This document shows, piece by piece, positions 26,316 through 34,449 of a stretch of 64,000 nt of DNA. The translations under genes were made by a program, and so were the position numbers. The stretch's first letter is position 1. Every line of letters starts with the position of its first letter. The stretch spans positions 226,774 through 290,773 of the forward strand of contig NZ_PVEN01000009.1 in the NCBI RefSeq assembly GCF_002973525.1, in the 5' to 3' direction. The DNA comes from Paraburkholderia sp. BL21I4N1. GTDB lineage: Bacteria; Pseudomonadota; Gammaproteobacteria; Burkholderiales; Burkholderiaceae. The notes under the pieces are model-generated. The model searched no databases and was not told the DNA's origin. It saw only the letters and a program-made list of their open reading frames with translations.

Positions 26316-26660
26316 ATGAAGTCGCTCATCAAGGCAGTCGCCATCGCAGTCGTTCTCGCCGCTCCTGTCGCAGCGTTCGCTCAAGCGAGCCAGCAACCGG
26401 TGACCCGCGCCGACGTTCGCAACCAGTTGATCCAGTTGGAACAGGCCGGCTACAACCCGGCGAACAGCAGCGACCCGACGTATCCGGCCGACATTCAGGC
26501 CGCTGAGCGTCGCGTCGACGCACAGAACCCGGCAGTCGCGCAAACCCAGGAACCGGTTGCGGATACCAGCGGTTACGGTGGCGCGGTGAGCGGTTCATCG
26601 CAAGCGGGCGGCGTGGTGCAGCCGATGTCGGGTTCGAAGTCGGTGTATTTCGGTAACTGA
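26316..26660 (+). CDS. Small secreted DUF4148 protein
   Basis: A 114-residue exported protein. The Sec signal is MKSLIKAVAIAVVLAAPVAAFAQ with cleavage after AFA. The mature part has the DUF4148 pattern RADVRNQLIQLEQAGYNPANSSDPTYPADIQAAERRV, a motif I associate with Burkholderiaceae and whose function is unknown. The C-terminal half is Gly/Ser-rich and ends in SKSVYFGN. A GGAGG site precedes the start. A second, shorter family member is encoded at 35458. The transcript seems to extend into a structured region ending at the terminator 26879-26909. Confidence 0.85.
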   Translation: MKSLIKAVAIAVVLAAPVAAFAQASQQPVTRADVRNQLIQLEQAGYNPANSSDPTYPADIQAAERRVDAQNPAVAQTQEPVADTSGYGGAVSGSSQAGGVVQPMSGSKSVYFGN

Positions 26661-26722
26661 TCGGCCCGCGTGGTCTGGAATCAAAGACGTTAAAGCGTTA
26701 AAGCCGTTGCAGGATTAGCAGG

Positions 26723-26909
26723 GTGTGCGCCGTCAGCGACGGCGTACACGACATCGCGAAGCGTTTCAGCTTCGACGGTGCAAAGACGTAGACGTGAATT
26801 CGCGAGCGCGACCCGACGATCGGGTCACGCGCCGCGTGAACCCAGTTCAAAGAACCTCCGCTGCCGCAAGGTAGCTTCGCCCAACCTTTTGAAGGATTGG
26901 GCTTTTTTT
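26723..26909 (+). ncRNA. Structured 3' UTR or small RNA candidate ending in a terminator
   Basis: Four hairpins follow one another with little space. They are GTGTGCGCCGTC/GACGGCGTACAC (26723-26749, loop AGC), CGAAGC/GCTTCG (26757-26774), GCGCGACCCGA/TCGGGT..CGCGC (26806-26832), and an intrinsic terminator (stem 26879-26902 with T7 at 26903-26909). The terminator is 220 bases after the DUF4148 stop, much further than needed to end that mRNA, and no open frame fills the gap. This could be a long 3' UTR or a 3'-derived small RNA. The terminator itself is certain; the RNA is speculative. Confidence 0.4.
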
Positions 26910-26954
26910 GCGCTCCGGTTTTAGCGGCGGCGAGTGGGTGCGCCAGCGGTTTTC

Positions 26955-27398
26955 CTAGGGCCGCTCGCCGTGAATATAGAACTCGAGCTGCTGAATGGTG
27001 AACCGCTGTTCGGCAATGATGTTCTTCACCAGGTCGCCGATCGACACCATGCCGATCAGGCGATCGTTCTCGATCACCGGCAAGTGCCGCATGCGGCGCT
27101 CGGTCATGAGCGCCATGCAGTCGTCGGTGGTCTGGTCGGGGCGGACGAAGCGCACCGCTTTGCTCATGATGTCGCGCACCGGCGTGGCTTTCGACGACCG
27201 GTCCATCAGCACGACCTTGCGCGCATAGTCGCGCTCCGTGACGATGCCGGCGATGCCGTCGCCGTCCGTCACGACCAGGGCGCCAATCCCTTTTTCGGCC
27301 ATCAGCTTGATGGCGTCGTAGACGGAATCGTCGGCCCCGACCGTAAAGACGACGGTGTTGTCAGGTTTAGTTTTAAGCAGCTGTGCAACGCTTGTCAT
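26955..27398 (-). CDS. CBS-domain pair protein
   Basis: A 147-residue cytoplasmic protein made of two CBS motifs (residues about 12-65 and 76-130: TVGADDSVYDAIKLMAEKGIGALVV and VRPDQTTDDCMALMTERRMRHLPVI). CBS pairs bind adenosyl ligands such as AMP, ATP or NAD(H) and act as energy sensors. No other domain is fused. The start at ATG 27398 has GGAG upstream and removes an implausible 51-residue extension. It is convergent with the DUF4148 transcript and divergent from ribA. The partner it regulates is not evident. Confidence 0.9.
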   Translation of the reverse strand: MTSVAQLLKTKPDNTVVFTVGADDSVYDAIKLMAEKGIGALVVTDGDGIAGIVTERDYARKVVLMDRSSKATPVRDIMSKAVRFVRPDQTTDDCMALMTERRMRHLPVIENDRLIGMVSIGDLVKNIIAEQRFTIQQLEFYIHGERP

Positions 27399-27645
27399 GG
27401 AGCGGCTCCGTTTCGCAGTGCAGCATGCCGGCGTGGCGTGCTGTCGTGAGGGACAGGCCATTCCAGTATAGGCGTGGCGCGCTATCGGGGTACCCGGGAA
27501 TACCTGTGGCGCGTCAGGCGTTCTATCGGTCAGCGCGGTCCAGCACACCAAGGCGCATCCGTGCGATCCGCATGGGCTTACGATGCGCCATGCCGTTTAG
27601 CGATAAACTCCTGTCTCATATCTAATCTCCCAGTTGATCGGGTTC

Positions 27646-28323
27646 ATGTCAGCACCACTGTCTAACGCCATGCTCACGTCTCACGATCCGTCGCCCGCAG
27701 CAGACGGCGCACTCAACAACGGCGAATGCGTCATTCTCGATGCCACCGCCACGCTCCCCACGCGCTACGGCACGTTCACCTCGTACGTGTTTCGCGTGTG
27801 CGAAAGCGGTGCGGAACATCTCGCGCTCGTGATGGGCGACGTCTCCAACCAGTCGTCCGTGTTGACGCGTCTGCATTCCGAATGCCTGACCGGCGACGTG
27901 CTCGGCTCCTACCGTTGCGATTGCGGTGAACAACTCGACCTCGCGCTGCGCTATATCGCGGCCGAAGGCTGCGGCGTGCTGCTGTATCTGCGTGGTCACG
28001 AAGGCCGCGGCATCGGTCTGTCGAACAAGATCCGCGCGTATGCGCTGCAGGAGCAGGGACGCGATACGGTCGAGGCCAATCTCGATCTCGGTCTGCCGGA
28101 CGATTCGCGCGAATACGATTCGGCGGCCGGCATTCTGCGCACGTTGAAGGTCACCTCGGTGCGTCTGATGAGCAACAATCCGGAGAAGTTCGACACGCTG
28201 TCGAAGCACGGTATTCCGGTCTGCGAACGGGTGGCGCTGGCGATTCCGATGCGTGAGGAAAACGAGCGTTATATCCGCACGAAGCAGGTCAAGTTCGGCC
28301 ACTACTTCGACGAGAACGAATAA
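27646..28323 (+). CDS. ribA: GTP cyclohydrolase II
   Basis: A 225-residue enzyme that opens GTP to start riboflavin synthesis, releasing formate and pyrophosphate. Zinc ligands are in SECLTGDVLGSYRCDCGEQL (three Cys). The GTP-binding and catalytic region is LRGHEGRGIGL, and the signature TNNP-like motif appears as LMSNNPEKF. It is a stand-alone RibA without a fused RibB domain. The best ATG appears to be 27646; a TTG at 27634 and an ATG at 27670 are alternatives, and no strong ribosome binding site decides between them. I see no FMN riboswitch upstream. Confidence 0.92.
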   Translation: MSAPLSNAMLTSHDPSPAADGALNNGECVILDATATLPTRYGTFTSYVFRVCESGAEHLALVMGDVSNQSSVLTRLHSECLTGDVLGSYRCDCGEQLDLALRYIAAEGCGVLLYLRGHEGRGIGLSNKIRAYALQEQGRDTVEANLDLGLPDDSREYDSAAGILRTLKVTSVRLMSNNPEKFDTLSKHGIPVCERVALAIPMREENERYIRTKQVKFGHYFDENE

Positions 28324-28335
28324 GCGGTTCATGCG

Positions 28336-28375
28336 CGCCGGCCGCCGTTGGTGAAACACGGCGGCCGGCGTTTTT
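28336..28375 (+). terminator. Intrinsic terminator after ribA
   Basis: A perfect 13-bp GC stem (CGCCGGCCGCCGT at 28336-28348 with 28358-28370, nine-base loop) followed by five T's, 12 bases after the ribA stop. Confidence 0.9.
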
Positions 28376-28387
28376 GCCTCTACGCGA

Positions 28388-28594
28388 TCAGAACAGGCCG
28401 AAGTCGTCGTTGCTGTCGGGAATGGCGTTGAGCACATCCCGCAGCGCGTGCCAGCCCAGCCATCCCAACAGACCGACCGATAGCGCCAGCCAGCGACGCG
28501 GGTTCGTTTGTCCGTATGCGCGTTTCAGTAGCGTTCCGTATTTCGCGGACGCGCGCGACTTCATCGATGCGTGCAGCAAAGGGCAGGTATGCAT
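28388..28594 (-). CDS. Small hypothetical membrane protein
   Basis: A 68-residue frame, starting at ATG 28594 after AAGAGAGA. It has a basic N-terminus (KSRASAKYGTLLKRAYGQTNPRR) and one hydrophobic segment WLALSVGLLGWLGWHAL, then an acidic end NAIPDSNDDFGLF. This layout suits a single-pass membrane protein with the N-terminus inside. It follows the NmrA-like gene on the same strand with a gap of 24 bases. I do not recognise the family, and it may not be expressed. Confidence 0.5.
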   Translation of the reverse strand: MHTCPLLHASMKSRASAKYGTLLKRAYGQTNPRRWLALSVGLLGWLGWHALRDVLNAIPDSNDDFGLF

Positions 28595-28618
28595 GCTGTC
28601 TCTCTTGACGCGCGCTGT

Positions 28619-29530
28619 TTAGCGCGAAACCGTGGTGGATGCCGCCGTCACCGCTGCCGGCAACATCGCCGCCAATGCCTGCGCCAGCGTCGTCGCCCCG
28701 AAATACCGTTCGCTGACGTCCGTTTCGACGTCGATCCGCCCGGCGTTATGCGCGTCGTACAGATCGACGATCAACCGCGCGTGCTGCTCGCCGAGACCGG
28801 CCGCTTGCAGCATGGCGTGCCACTCGCCACGCGGCACTTCACGCGCGATCACATGGCTGTGCGCCAATTCACCGACCGTGCGCGCGACCTCCGACGTGCT
28901 GACGCGCCGCTCGCTTTCGATACTCACCACGCGCGGCGACACGTTCAGCGCGCGGTCGTCGAGCAGCAGTTCGGCGGCGAGCGCACCGACGTCCTGCGCG
29001 GCGACGGTCGGATACCGCTTGCTCACCGGATGATGCAGGCTCGGCAGCACACCGCGCGCGAGCATCAAAGGCAGCATGCGCGTCCAGTTGTGCATGTGCT
29101 CGGCGGAACGCAGGAAAGTCAGTTGCGCATCGACGGCTCGCAGTTGCGCTTCGAAGTAGTGAAACAGCGTCGAGATGCCCGTGCCGCTTGCGTGTTCCGC
29201 GCCGTAGTCGGATAGCGCGAGAACGCGTTGCGGCGGATTCGCCTCCAGCGCGTCGACGCTCGAATTGATCATGCGCCGCATTTCGGCCGCCGGATCGGCG
29301 TGCGCGCGCGGCACCGGACACAAGATCTGCACCGCGTACGCGCCTTCGATCGCGCGCGCCACCGACGCCGTATCGAGCAGATCGGCAAACGCGATCTCGC
29401 AGCCGATCCGCGCGAGCGGCTCGCCTTGCAGGCGATCGCGGACCACCGCGCGCACCGCATGACCCGCTTCGCGCAAAACTGTCGCCGTTACTCTGCCGAC
29501 CTGGCCGGCGGCTCCAAAAATCACGAACAT
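28619..29530 (-). CDS. NmrA-like NAD(P)-binding reductase
   Basis: A 303-residue Rossmann-fold protein of the atypical short-chain dehydrogenase group (NmrA/HSCARG/QOR2). The dinucleotide motif is FVIFGAAGQVGRVTATVLREAG at the N-terminus, followed by AVVRDR, which resembles an NADP-specific pocket. The usual YxxxK catalytic pair is not evident, as in redox-sensing NmrA proteins. The start at ATG 29530 has AGGAG upstream and drops a 91-residue extension without coding character. The gene is divergent from an AraC regulator. Whether it is an enzyme or a sensor cannot be told. Confidence 0.85.
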   Translation of the reverse strand: MFVIFGAAGQVGRVTATVLREAGHAVRAVVRDRLQGEPLARIGCEIAFADLLDTASVARAIEGAYAVQILCPVPRAHADPAAEMRRMINSSVDALEANPPQRVLALSDYGAEHASGTGISTLFHYFEAQLRAVDAQLTFLRSAEHMHNWTRMLPLMLARGVLPSLHHPVSKRYPTVAAQDVGALAAELLLDDRALNVSPRVVSIESERRVSTSEVARTVGELAHSHVIAREVPRGEWHAMLQAAGLGEQHARLIVDLYDAHNAGRIDVETDVSERYFGATTLAQALAAMLPAAVTAASTTVSR

Positions 29531-29756
29531 GTTGATCTCTCCTGGTCCCATGCAAGGGTGTGTGGATCGGTTGCATGGCGTCATCCTAGAGAGACAGCGT
29601 TTGAAAAACGCGCAGGGTGGGATCGCATTGCGCAGATTCGGATGATGGTGTGCATTGCGGCGTCGCAACACGCGAACGGGATCGCGTAGGGCCGAGCGCC
29701 GCCGCGAAAAAACCCGCACAATGCACCCACCCAGGCCACCCTCCACGAGGCACGCA

Positions 29757-30683
29757 ATGAATGCCGTGACACCGATACCGCTAGCGCACAGCGGCTCCCG
29801 CATCGCCTTGCGTTCCAGCCATCAGTTGGGCTGGCAGGGCTTCGGTGCGGAACTGGTGAATGTGTCGGCCGGGCTGCATCGGGTGCCGGCGTTCAAACAT
29901 CATCGGGTGGGCGTGCATGTCGGCGCGCCGGTGCGGGCGCGTTGCCTATGCAACGAACGCCGTTCCTCGCGCATCCAGGCACACGGCGACGCGGACGTGA
30001 TTCCGGCCGGACTCGACGGGCAGTGGACCGACGAATCGCCGTGCACGATTTTCAGCGTGTGGATCGGCGAAGCGTTCGCGCGGCGTACCGTCGAGCAGTT
30101 GGCCCTGAAGTCCGCCGACGCGCAGCTTCGGCCGCAATTCCAGCTGCGCGATCCGCGTTTTCAGCATCTGGCGTGGGCATTGCGCGCCGAACTCGAAGCC
30201 GACGAAGCCTCCGATCCGCTGTATGCCGAAAGCCTTTGCACGGCGATGGTGGTGCGCCTGATCGGCGGCGCGCCCACGCTCGACGACAAGCGCCGCACGC
30301 TCGCGCCGGTCATGGCCACGCGCGTGATCGATTTCATCGAAGCGCATCTCGATCAGCGCCTCACGCTCGGCGAACTGGCCGCGTTGGCAGAGTTGAGCGT
30401 GCCGCATTTCAAAGTGCTGTTTCGCGAGACGCTCGGCATGCCGGTGCATCGGTACGTGGTGCAGCGGCGCGTCGAGCGGGCCCGCTCGCTACTGCTGCAA
30501 GGCAAGCTCGGCGCGAGTCAGATCGCATTGGAAACGGGCTTTGCGCATCAGAGTCACATGGCGCATTGGATGGTCCGTTTGCTGGGTGTCACGCCGCGCG
30601 AGCTCGTCAAGTCAAGTGCGAATTCAGGCAGCATTGTCGGCATTTCCACCGTAAATGCCCGCCGCATTGCAACAGCGCGATAA
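29757..30683 (+). CDS. AraC-family transcriptional regulator
   Basis: A 308-residue regulator. The C-terminal 100 residues contain the two helix-turn-helix motifs of AraC/XylS (LDQRLTLGELAALAELSVPHFKVLFRETLGMPVHRYVVQRRVERA, and SQIALETGFAHQSHMAHWMVRLLGVTPREL). The N-terminal domain is cupin-like in length and is expected to sense a ligand. ATG 29757 has CGAGG at a proper distance. It is divergent from the NmrA-like gene, its most likely target. The last 20 residues (SGSIVGISTVNARRIATAR) extend past the usual end. Confidence 0.88.
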   Translation: MNAVTPIPLAHSGSRIALRSSHQLGWQGFGAELVNVSAGLHRVPAFKHHRVGVHVGAPVRARCLCNERRSSRIQAHGDADVIPAGLDGQWTDESPCTIFSVWIGEAFARRTVEQLALKSADAQLRPQFQLRDPRFQHLAWALRAELEADEASDPLYAESLCTAMVVRLIGGAPTLDDKRRTLAPVMATRVIDFIEAHLDQRLTLGELAALAELSVPHFKVLFRETLGMPVHRYVVQRRVERARSLLLQGKLGASQIALETGFAHQSHMAHWMVRLLGVTPRELVKSSANSGSIVGISTVNARRIATAR

Positions 30684-30787
30684 ACGTTCGAATCGCACTG
30701 CAGCATGCGGGGTTTGGAGTTCGCGCTCTATTGCCGTCGATCGATTTGTATCGCTAAATACCGGGACTTTGCAACCGGAGGCCGTAC

Positions 30788-31888
30788 ATGTCGAAATCGA
30801 AGGGTTCCCGCTTTGTCGCCTGGGCAATGGCCGCTGCACTGACTCAGGCGCCGCTCGCACTGCTGCTCACATTCGCCACGCCGGCCGGCATGGCGCGCGC
30901 GGTCGCCGCGACCGCAACGGCTAACGCGAGTACCGACAATTACGCGGCCACGCGCTATCCGATCATTCTCGTGCACGGTCTTGCGGGCACCGACAAATAC
31001 CTCGGCGTGCTCGACTACTGGTACGGCATTCAAGCCGATCTGCAGCAGCATGGCGCCACCGTGTACGTAGCGAATATGTCGGGCTTTCAAAGCGACGACG
31101 GTCCGAACGGACGCGGTGAACAACTGCTCGCCTACGTGAAACAGGTGCTCGCGGCCACCGGCGCGCAGAAGGTCAACCTGATCGGCCATAGCCAGGGCGG
31201 CCTGACTTCGCGCTACGTCGCGGCGGTCGCGCCCGACCTCGTCGCTTCGGTCACGACCATCGGTACGCCGCATCGCGGCTCGGAATTCGCGGACTTTGTT
31301 GAAGGCGTGTTGCAGAAGGACCCGACGGGTCTGTCCACACCGATCATCGGCGCATTCGCGAACATCTTCGGGATCCTGACGAGCAGCACCAACAATACCA
31401 ATCAGAATGCGATAGCCGCGCTGCAAACGCTGACCACCGCAAACGCGGCGGCCTTCAACACGCGCTATCCGAGCGCCGGACTCGGCGCGCCCGGCTCGTG
31501 TCAAACGGGCGCGGCGACGGAAACCGTCAACGGCAACACGCATCTGCTGTACTCGTGGGCGGGTAGCGCGATTCAGCCGACGTCGGTACTCGGCATTCCC
31601 GGCGCCACCGACACCAGCGTCGCGCTGATCGACTCGGCGAACGTGCTGGACCCGTCGACGCTCGTGCTGTACGGCACCGGCACGGTGATGCTGACCCGCC
31701 AGTCGGGGCAGAACGACGGCCTTGTCTCCGTATGCAGCGCGCTCTACGGCAAAGTGCTCGGCACCCGCTACAAGTGGAACCATCTCGACGAGATCAACCA
31801 GCTGCTCGGCGTGCGCGGCGCGAATGCGGAAGACCCGGTCGCGGTGATCCGCACCCAGGCAAACCGGCTGAAGACGCAAGGCGTTTGA
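30788..31888 (+). CDS. lipA: Secreted triacylglycerol lipase (family I.2)
   Basis: A 366-residue preprotein very similar to the Burkholderia cepacia/glumae lipases. The signal ends near residue 48, and the mature enzyme starts just before DNYAATRYPIILVHGLAG. The catalytic serine is in GHSQGG (precursor residue 135, residue 87 of the mature protein as in B. cepacia lipase). The histidine lies in WNHLDEIN. Two cysteines (GSCQTG and VSVCSAL) match the known disulfide. The enzyme hydrolyses long-chain triglycerides after secretion through the type II pathway. It depends on the Lif foldase encoded 4 bases downstream. GGAGG precedes ATG 30788. Confidence 0.95.
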   Translation: MSKSKGSRFVAWAMAAALTQAPLALLLTFATPAGMARAVAATATANASTDNYAATRYPIILVHGLAGTDKYLGVLDYWYGIQADLQQHGATVYVANMSGFQSDDGPNGRGEQLLAYVKQVLAATGAQKVNLIGHSQGGLTSRYVAAVAPDLVASVTTIGTPHRGSEFADFVEGVLQKDPTGLSTPIIGAFANIFGILTSSTNNTNQNAIAALQTLTTANAAAFNTRYPSAGLGAPGSCQTGAATETVNGNTHLLYSWAGSAIQPTSVLGIPGATDTSVALIDSANVLDPSTLVLYGTGTVMLTRQSGQNDGLVSVCSALYGKVLGTRYKWNHLDEINQLLGVRGANAEDPVAVIRTQANRLKTQGV

Positions 31889-31892
31889 GCGG

Positions 31893-32960
31893 ATGGCGCA
31901 AGACGAACGGCAGCGAGGCGGTGCGCGCAAGCAATGGGTCGCCTATGTCGCGGTCGGTGTTATATCGGCCGGCGCGGCACTGTGGGTGAATCGCGCGCCG
32001 ACCGTGCCTCAGCAGACGATAGCGCAGGCAGGGCAGGCGGGCCGCGTCGCGCAGACGGCGCCTGCGTTGGGGCAAGCTGCGAACGCGTCGGCGGCGGGGG
32101 CGCTGCCGGCGTCGCTCGACGGCTCGTCGCCGCCGCGTTTGCCTACCGACGGTCACGGTCGTCTGGCGCGCACACGTGCGGTGCGCGATTTCTTCGACTA
32201 CTTCCTGACGACGCAAAACGAAATTCCCGCCACGACGCTCGACGCGTTAGTGCGTCGGCAGATCGCCGCCCAACTCGACGGCACACCGGCCGCGGACGAA
32301 GCGCTCAACGTCTGGCAACGCTACAACGCCTATCTGAGCGCAGTGGGCAAGCTGCCGCAGACATCGTCGCCGTCGCCGTCACCGACCGGCGCCCGGCCGA
32401 ATCTCGACGCGTTGCAACTCGAACTCGATCAGCGCGACGCGTTGGGCACGCGGCTCATGGGCGAATGGAACACGCCATTCTTCGGCGCGGAGTCGCAGCA
32501 GCAACACACGGATCTGGCACGCCTGAGAATCGCGTCGGATGCTTCATTGAGCGATGCGCAGAAAGCGGCCCGGCTCGCGGCGCTGGATGCCGCGTTGCCA
32601 CCCGAAGTGCGCGCCGCGCACGAGCGCATCCGTCAGCAGCAGGCCGCTCTCGACACACTGAGTCAGGCGCAAGCGCAGGCACAGAAGCCGGGCGGCTCGC
32701 TCGACGCAATGCGAGCGCAGATCACGCAAACGCTGGGGCCCGAAGCGGCGGAACGCGCGGTGAAAATGCAGCAGGCCGACAACGCCTGGCAGGCGCGCTA
32801 TGCGGACTACGCCAATCAGCGCGCGCAGATCGACAAACAGAATTTGCCGGCGCAGCAACGTGACGCGCAGGTCACGCAACTGCGTCAGCAGTTCTTCACG
32901 AATCCGGGCGAAGCGATGCGCGCGGCGTCGCTCGATCGTGGCAGCGGGTCGGGCGGTTGA
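31893..32960 (+). CDS. lipB: Lipase-specific foldase (Lif)
   Basis: A 355-residue membrane-anchored steric chaperone. One N-terminal helix (QWVAYVAVGVISAGAALWV) holds it in the inner membrane. It is followed by an Ala/Gln-rich variable linker and a long helical domain. The conserved Lif motif RxxFDYF(L) appears as RAVRDFFDYFLTTQNE near residue 96. It folds the adjacent lipase in the periplasm. The start is 4 bases after the lipA stop, so both are in one operon. The symbols lifO and limA are used for the same family. Confidence 0.93.
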   Translation: MAQDERQRGGARKQWVAYVAVGVISAGAALWVNRAPTVPQQTIAQAGQAGRVAQTAPALGQAANASAAGALPASLDGSSPPRLPTDGHGRLARTRAVRDFFDYFLTTQNEIPATTLDALVRRQIAAQLDGTPAADEALNVWQRYNAYLSAVGKLPQTSSPSPSPTGARPNLDALQLELDQRDALGTRLMGEWNTPFFGAESQQQHTDLARLRIASDASLSDAQKAARLAALDAALPPEVRAAHERIRQQQAALDTLSQAQAQAQKPGGSLDAMRAQITQTLGPEAAERAVKMQQADNAWQARYADYANQRAQIDKQNLPAQQRDAQVTQLRQQFFTNPGEAMRAASLDRGSGSGG

Positions 32961-32972
32961 GGGCGCCCACCC

Positions 32973-33797
32973 TCAACCCGGCGTGGCTCCTGTCAGCTGT
33001 GAATAGACATCGTGCGACAGCTGCAGCAACTGTTTACGATCGATTCCACCCGACACCGCATAACCAAAGTCGCCGTCGACCCAGTAGAACACGTTCACCG
33101 GCCCGTCCTGATACAGCTTGAACGCGGTGGTGTTCGAATTCACCTTGCGATGCGAGATGCACAGCGTCACGCGCTCGCCGTTCGGCCCGCGATACATGAA
33201 CTGCGCGGTCGGACCATCGGCGCCGGGCAACAGCCGGCCGCCCGACAGATCGAAGCCGCTCTTCGACAGCACCGGCGGATGCACGTTGGTGCCGAGCCGG
33301 TTCGACAGCCATTGCACGAAGTCCTGCTCATGGTCGGCATTCATGTCGGCCGGGCGGTCGACCGCGGGCATATACACCACATGCGCGATCGCCGCCTGGC
33401 GCGCGAACATTTCGCTGCTGTCCGCGCTGACAGGACGCGTATCCGAATGGCTCGCGCCCATCGGCATGACCACGTCCTGGCCCATATGCGTGCCCACGCC
33501 GATACCGATCCCCAGCACCAGCGCCGCCGCCATGCCCGCGAACTGCGGCCAGTTGGCGGCCATGCGCCAGCGGCGCGGCGCGGGCGCCTGCAGTCGTTTC
33601 GGCACGGGTTCGTTCAGCACGCGGTCATAGCGCTCGTGGAACATGCTGTTGAGCGAGAAATAATCGCTGACGCGCGCGGCCAGTTCGGGGCTCTGTTCGA
33701 GCGCGCGCTCCACCTCGACACGCCGTTCGTCGGACAGCGTGCCGTCCACGTAGGCGTGCAGGTCTTCTTCGCCGATCGGCATAGATTGATCGTTCAT
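32973..33797 (-). CDS. Anti-sigma factor, membrane-bound
   Basis: A 274-residue single-pass inner-membrane protein. The cytoplasmic N-terminus has the ASD-like helix EEDLHAYVDGTLSDERRVEVERALEQSPELAARV, the pattern of ECF anti-sigma factors; no HxxxCxxC zinc motif is present. A membrane helix (FAGMAAALVLGIGIGVG) lies near residue 95 and the rest is periplasmic. The start overlaps the stop of the sigma factor gene (ATGA at 33794-33797), which points to stoichiometric co-translation. It should hold the sigma factor inactive until an envelope or oxidative signal appears; the signal is unknown. Confidence 0.88.
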   Translation of the reverse strand: MNDQSMPIGEEDLHAYVDGTLSDERRVEVERALEQSPELAARVSDYFSLNSMFHERYDRVLNEPVPKRLQAPAPRRWRMAANWPQFAGMAAALVLGIGIGVGTHMGQDVVMPMGASHSDTRPVSADSSEMFARQAAIAHVVYMPAVDRPADMNADHEQDFVQWLSNRLGTNVHPPVLSKSGFDLSGGRLLPGADGPTAQFMYRGPNGERVTLCISHRKVNSNTTAFKLYQDGPVNVFYWVDGDFGYAVSGGIDRKQLLQLSHDVYSQLTGATPG

Positions 33798-34312
33798 CGC
33801 ACCACCTGTAGTTTCGCGCCGGGCTGCGTGCCCGCCATCAACGCCCGCAGCCGCTCGCGGCCGCGCGACAGACGCGACATCACCGTGCCGAGCGGAATAT
33901 TCAACGCGAGCGCCACGTCGGCATAGCTCATTTCCTCGAGGCCCACGAGCAGCACGACTTCGCGCTGTTCCATCGGCAGACGTTGCAGCGCGTAATCGAG
34001 ATCGCGCATTTCCAGCGAACGCGTCTGGTCGGACGGCACCGCGAATTCGCTTTCGTGGACGCTATCGTCGTCGACCGCCACGTGAACGGCGCGTGCCGAC
34101 GCCTTGCGCGCCTGATTGGCGAAAACGTTGTGCATGATCGTAAACAGCCACGCGCGCAGATCGGTGCCCGGCTGGAACATGCCGGTGCGGCCGAGCGCGC
34201 GCTCTAGCGTGTCCTGCACCAGATCGTCGGCGAGGTCGCGATTGTTGATCAGCGCCCGCGCATAGCGCCGCAAACGCGGCACATGCTCCATCAACTCGTC
34301 ACGGACATCCAT
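33794..34312 (-). CDS. ECF sigma factor
   Basis: A 172-residue RNA polymerase sigma factor with only regions 2 and 4. Region 2 is RRYARALINNRDLADDLVQDTLERAL and LFTIMHNVFANQAR. Region 4 is LQRLPMEQREVVLLVGLEEMSYADVALALNIPLGTVMSRLSRGRERLRALM. It probably recognises GGAATA-N12-GCGTGTTAG-like promoters found upstream of itself (34388-34416) and of neighbouring genes, which implies autoactivation. It is co-transcribed with the anti-sigma gene downstream. The neighbouring peroxidase and b561 genes suggest an oxidative stress role. Confidence 0.92.
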   Translation of the reverse strand: MDVRDELMEHVPRLRRYARALINNRDLADDLVQDTLERALGRTGMFQPGTDLRAWLFTIMHNVFANQARKASARAVHVAVDDDSVHESEFAVPSDQTRSLEMRDLDYALQRLPMEQREVVLLVGLEEMSYADVALALNIPLGTVMSRLSRGRERLRALMAGTQPGAKLQVVR

Positions 34313-34387
34313 GGTTCATCCCAATCGTGGGGCTTGTGTGAGGCGGAAAGCCGGCGCGCGTCGAGCGTGCTGCCGGCCGTATTCCAG

Positions 34388-34416
34388 GGCTAACACGCCT
34401 GGACGGAGTTTATTCC
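34388..34416 (-). promoter_or_regulatory. ECF-type promoter of the sigma factor gene
   Basis: On the minus strand GGAATA (34416-34411) is followed after exactly 12 bases by GCGTGTTAGCC (34398-34388). The same two blocks with the same 12-base spacer occur before the peroxidase gene (35787-35815). The element is about 75 bases upstream of the sigma factor start, consistent with autoregulation. Confidence 0.7.
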
Positions 34417-34449
34417 GTCGCGTTGCATAAAAGTGAGAAGCGGGCGTGC

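Noticed and set aside
27560..27645. FMN riboswitch upstream of ribA
   Set aside because: The conserved RFN-element blocks are absent and the leader is too short.
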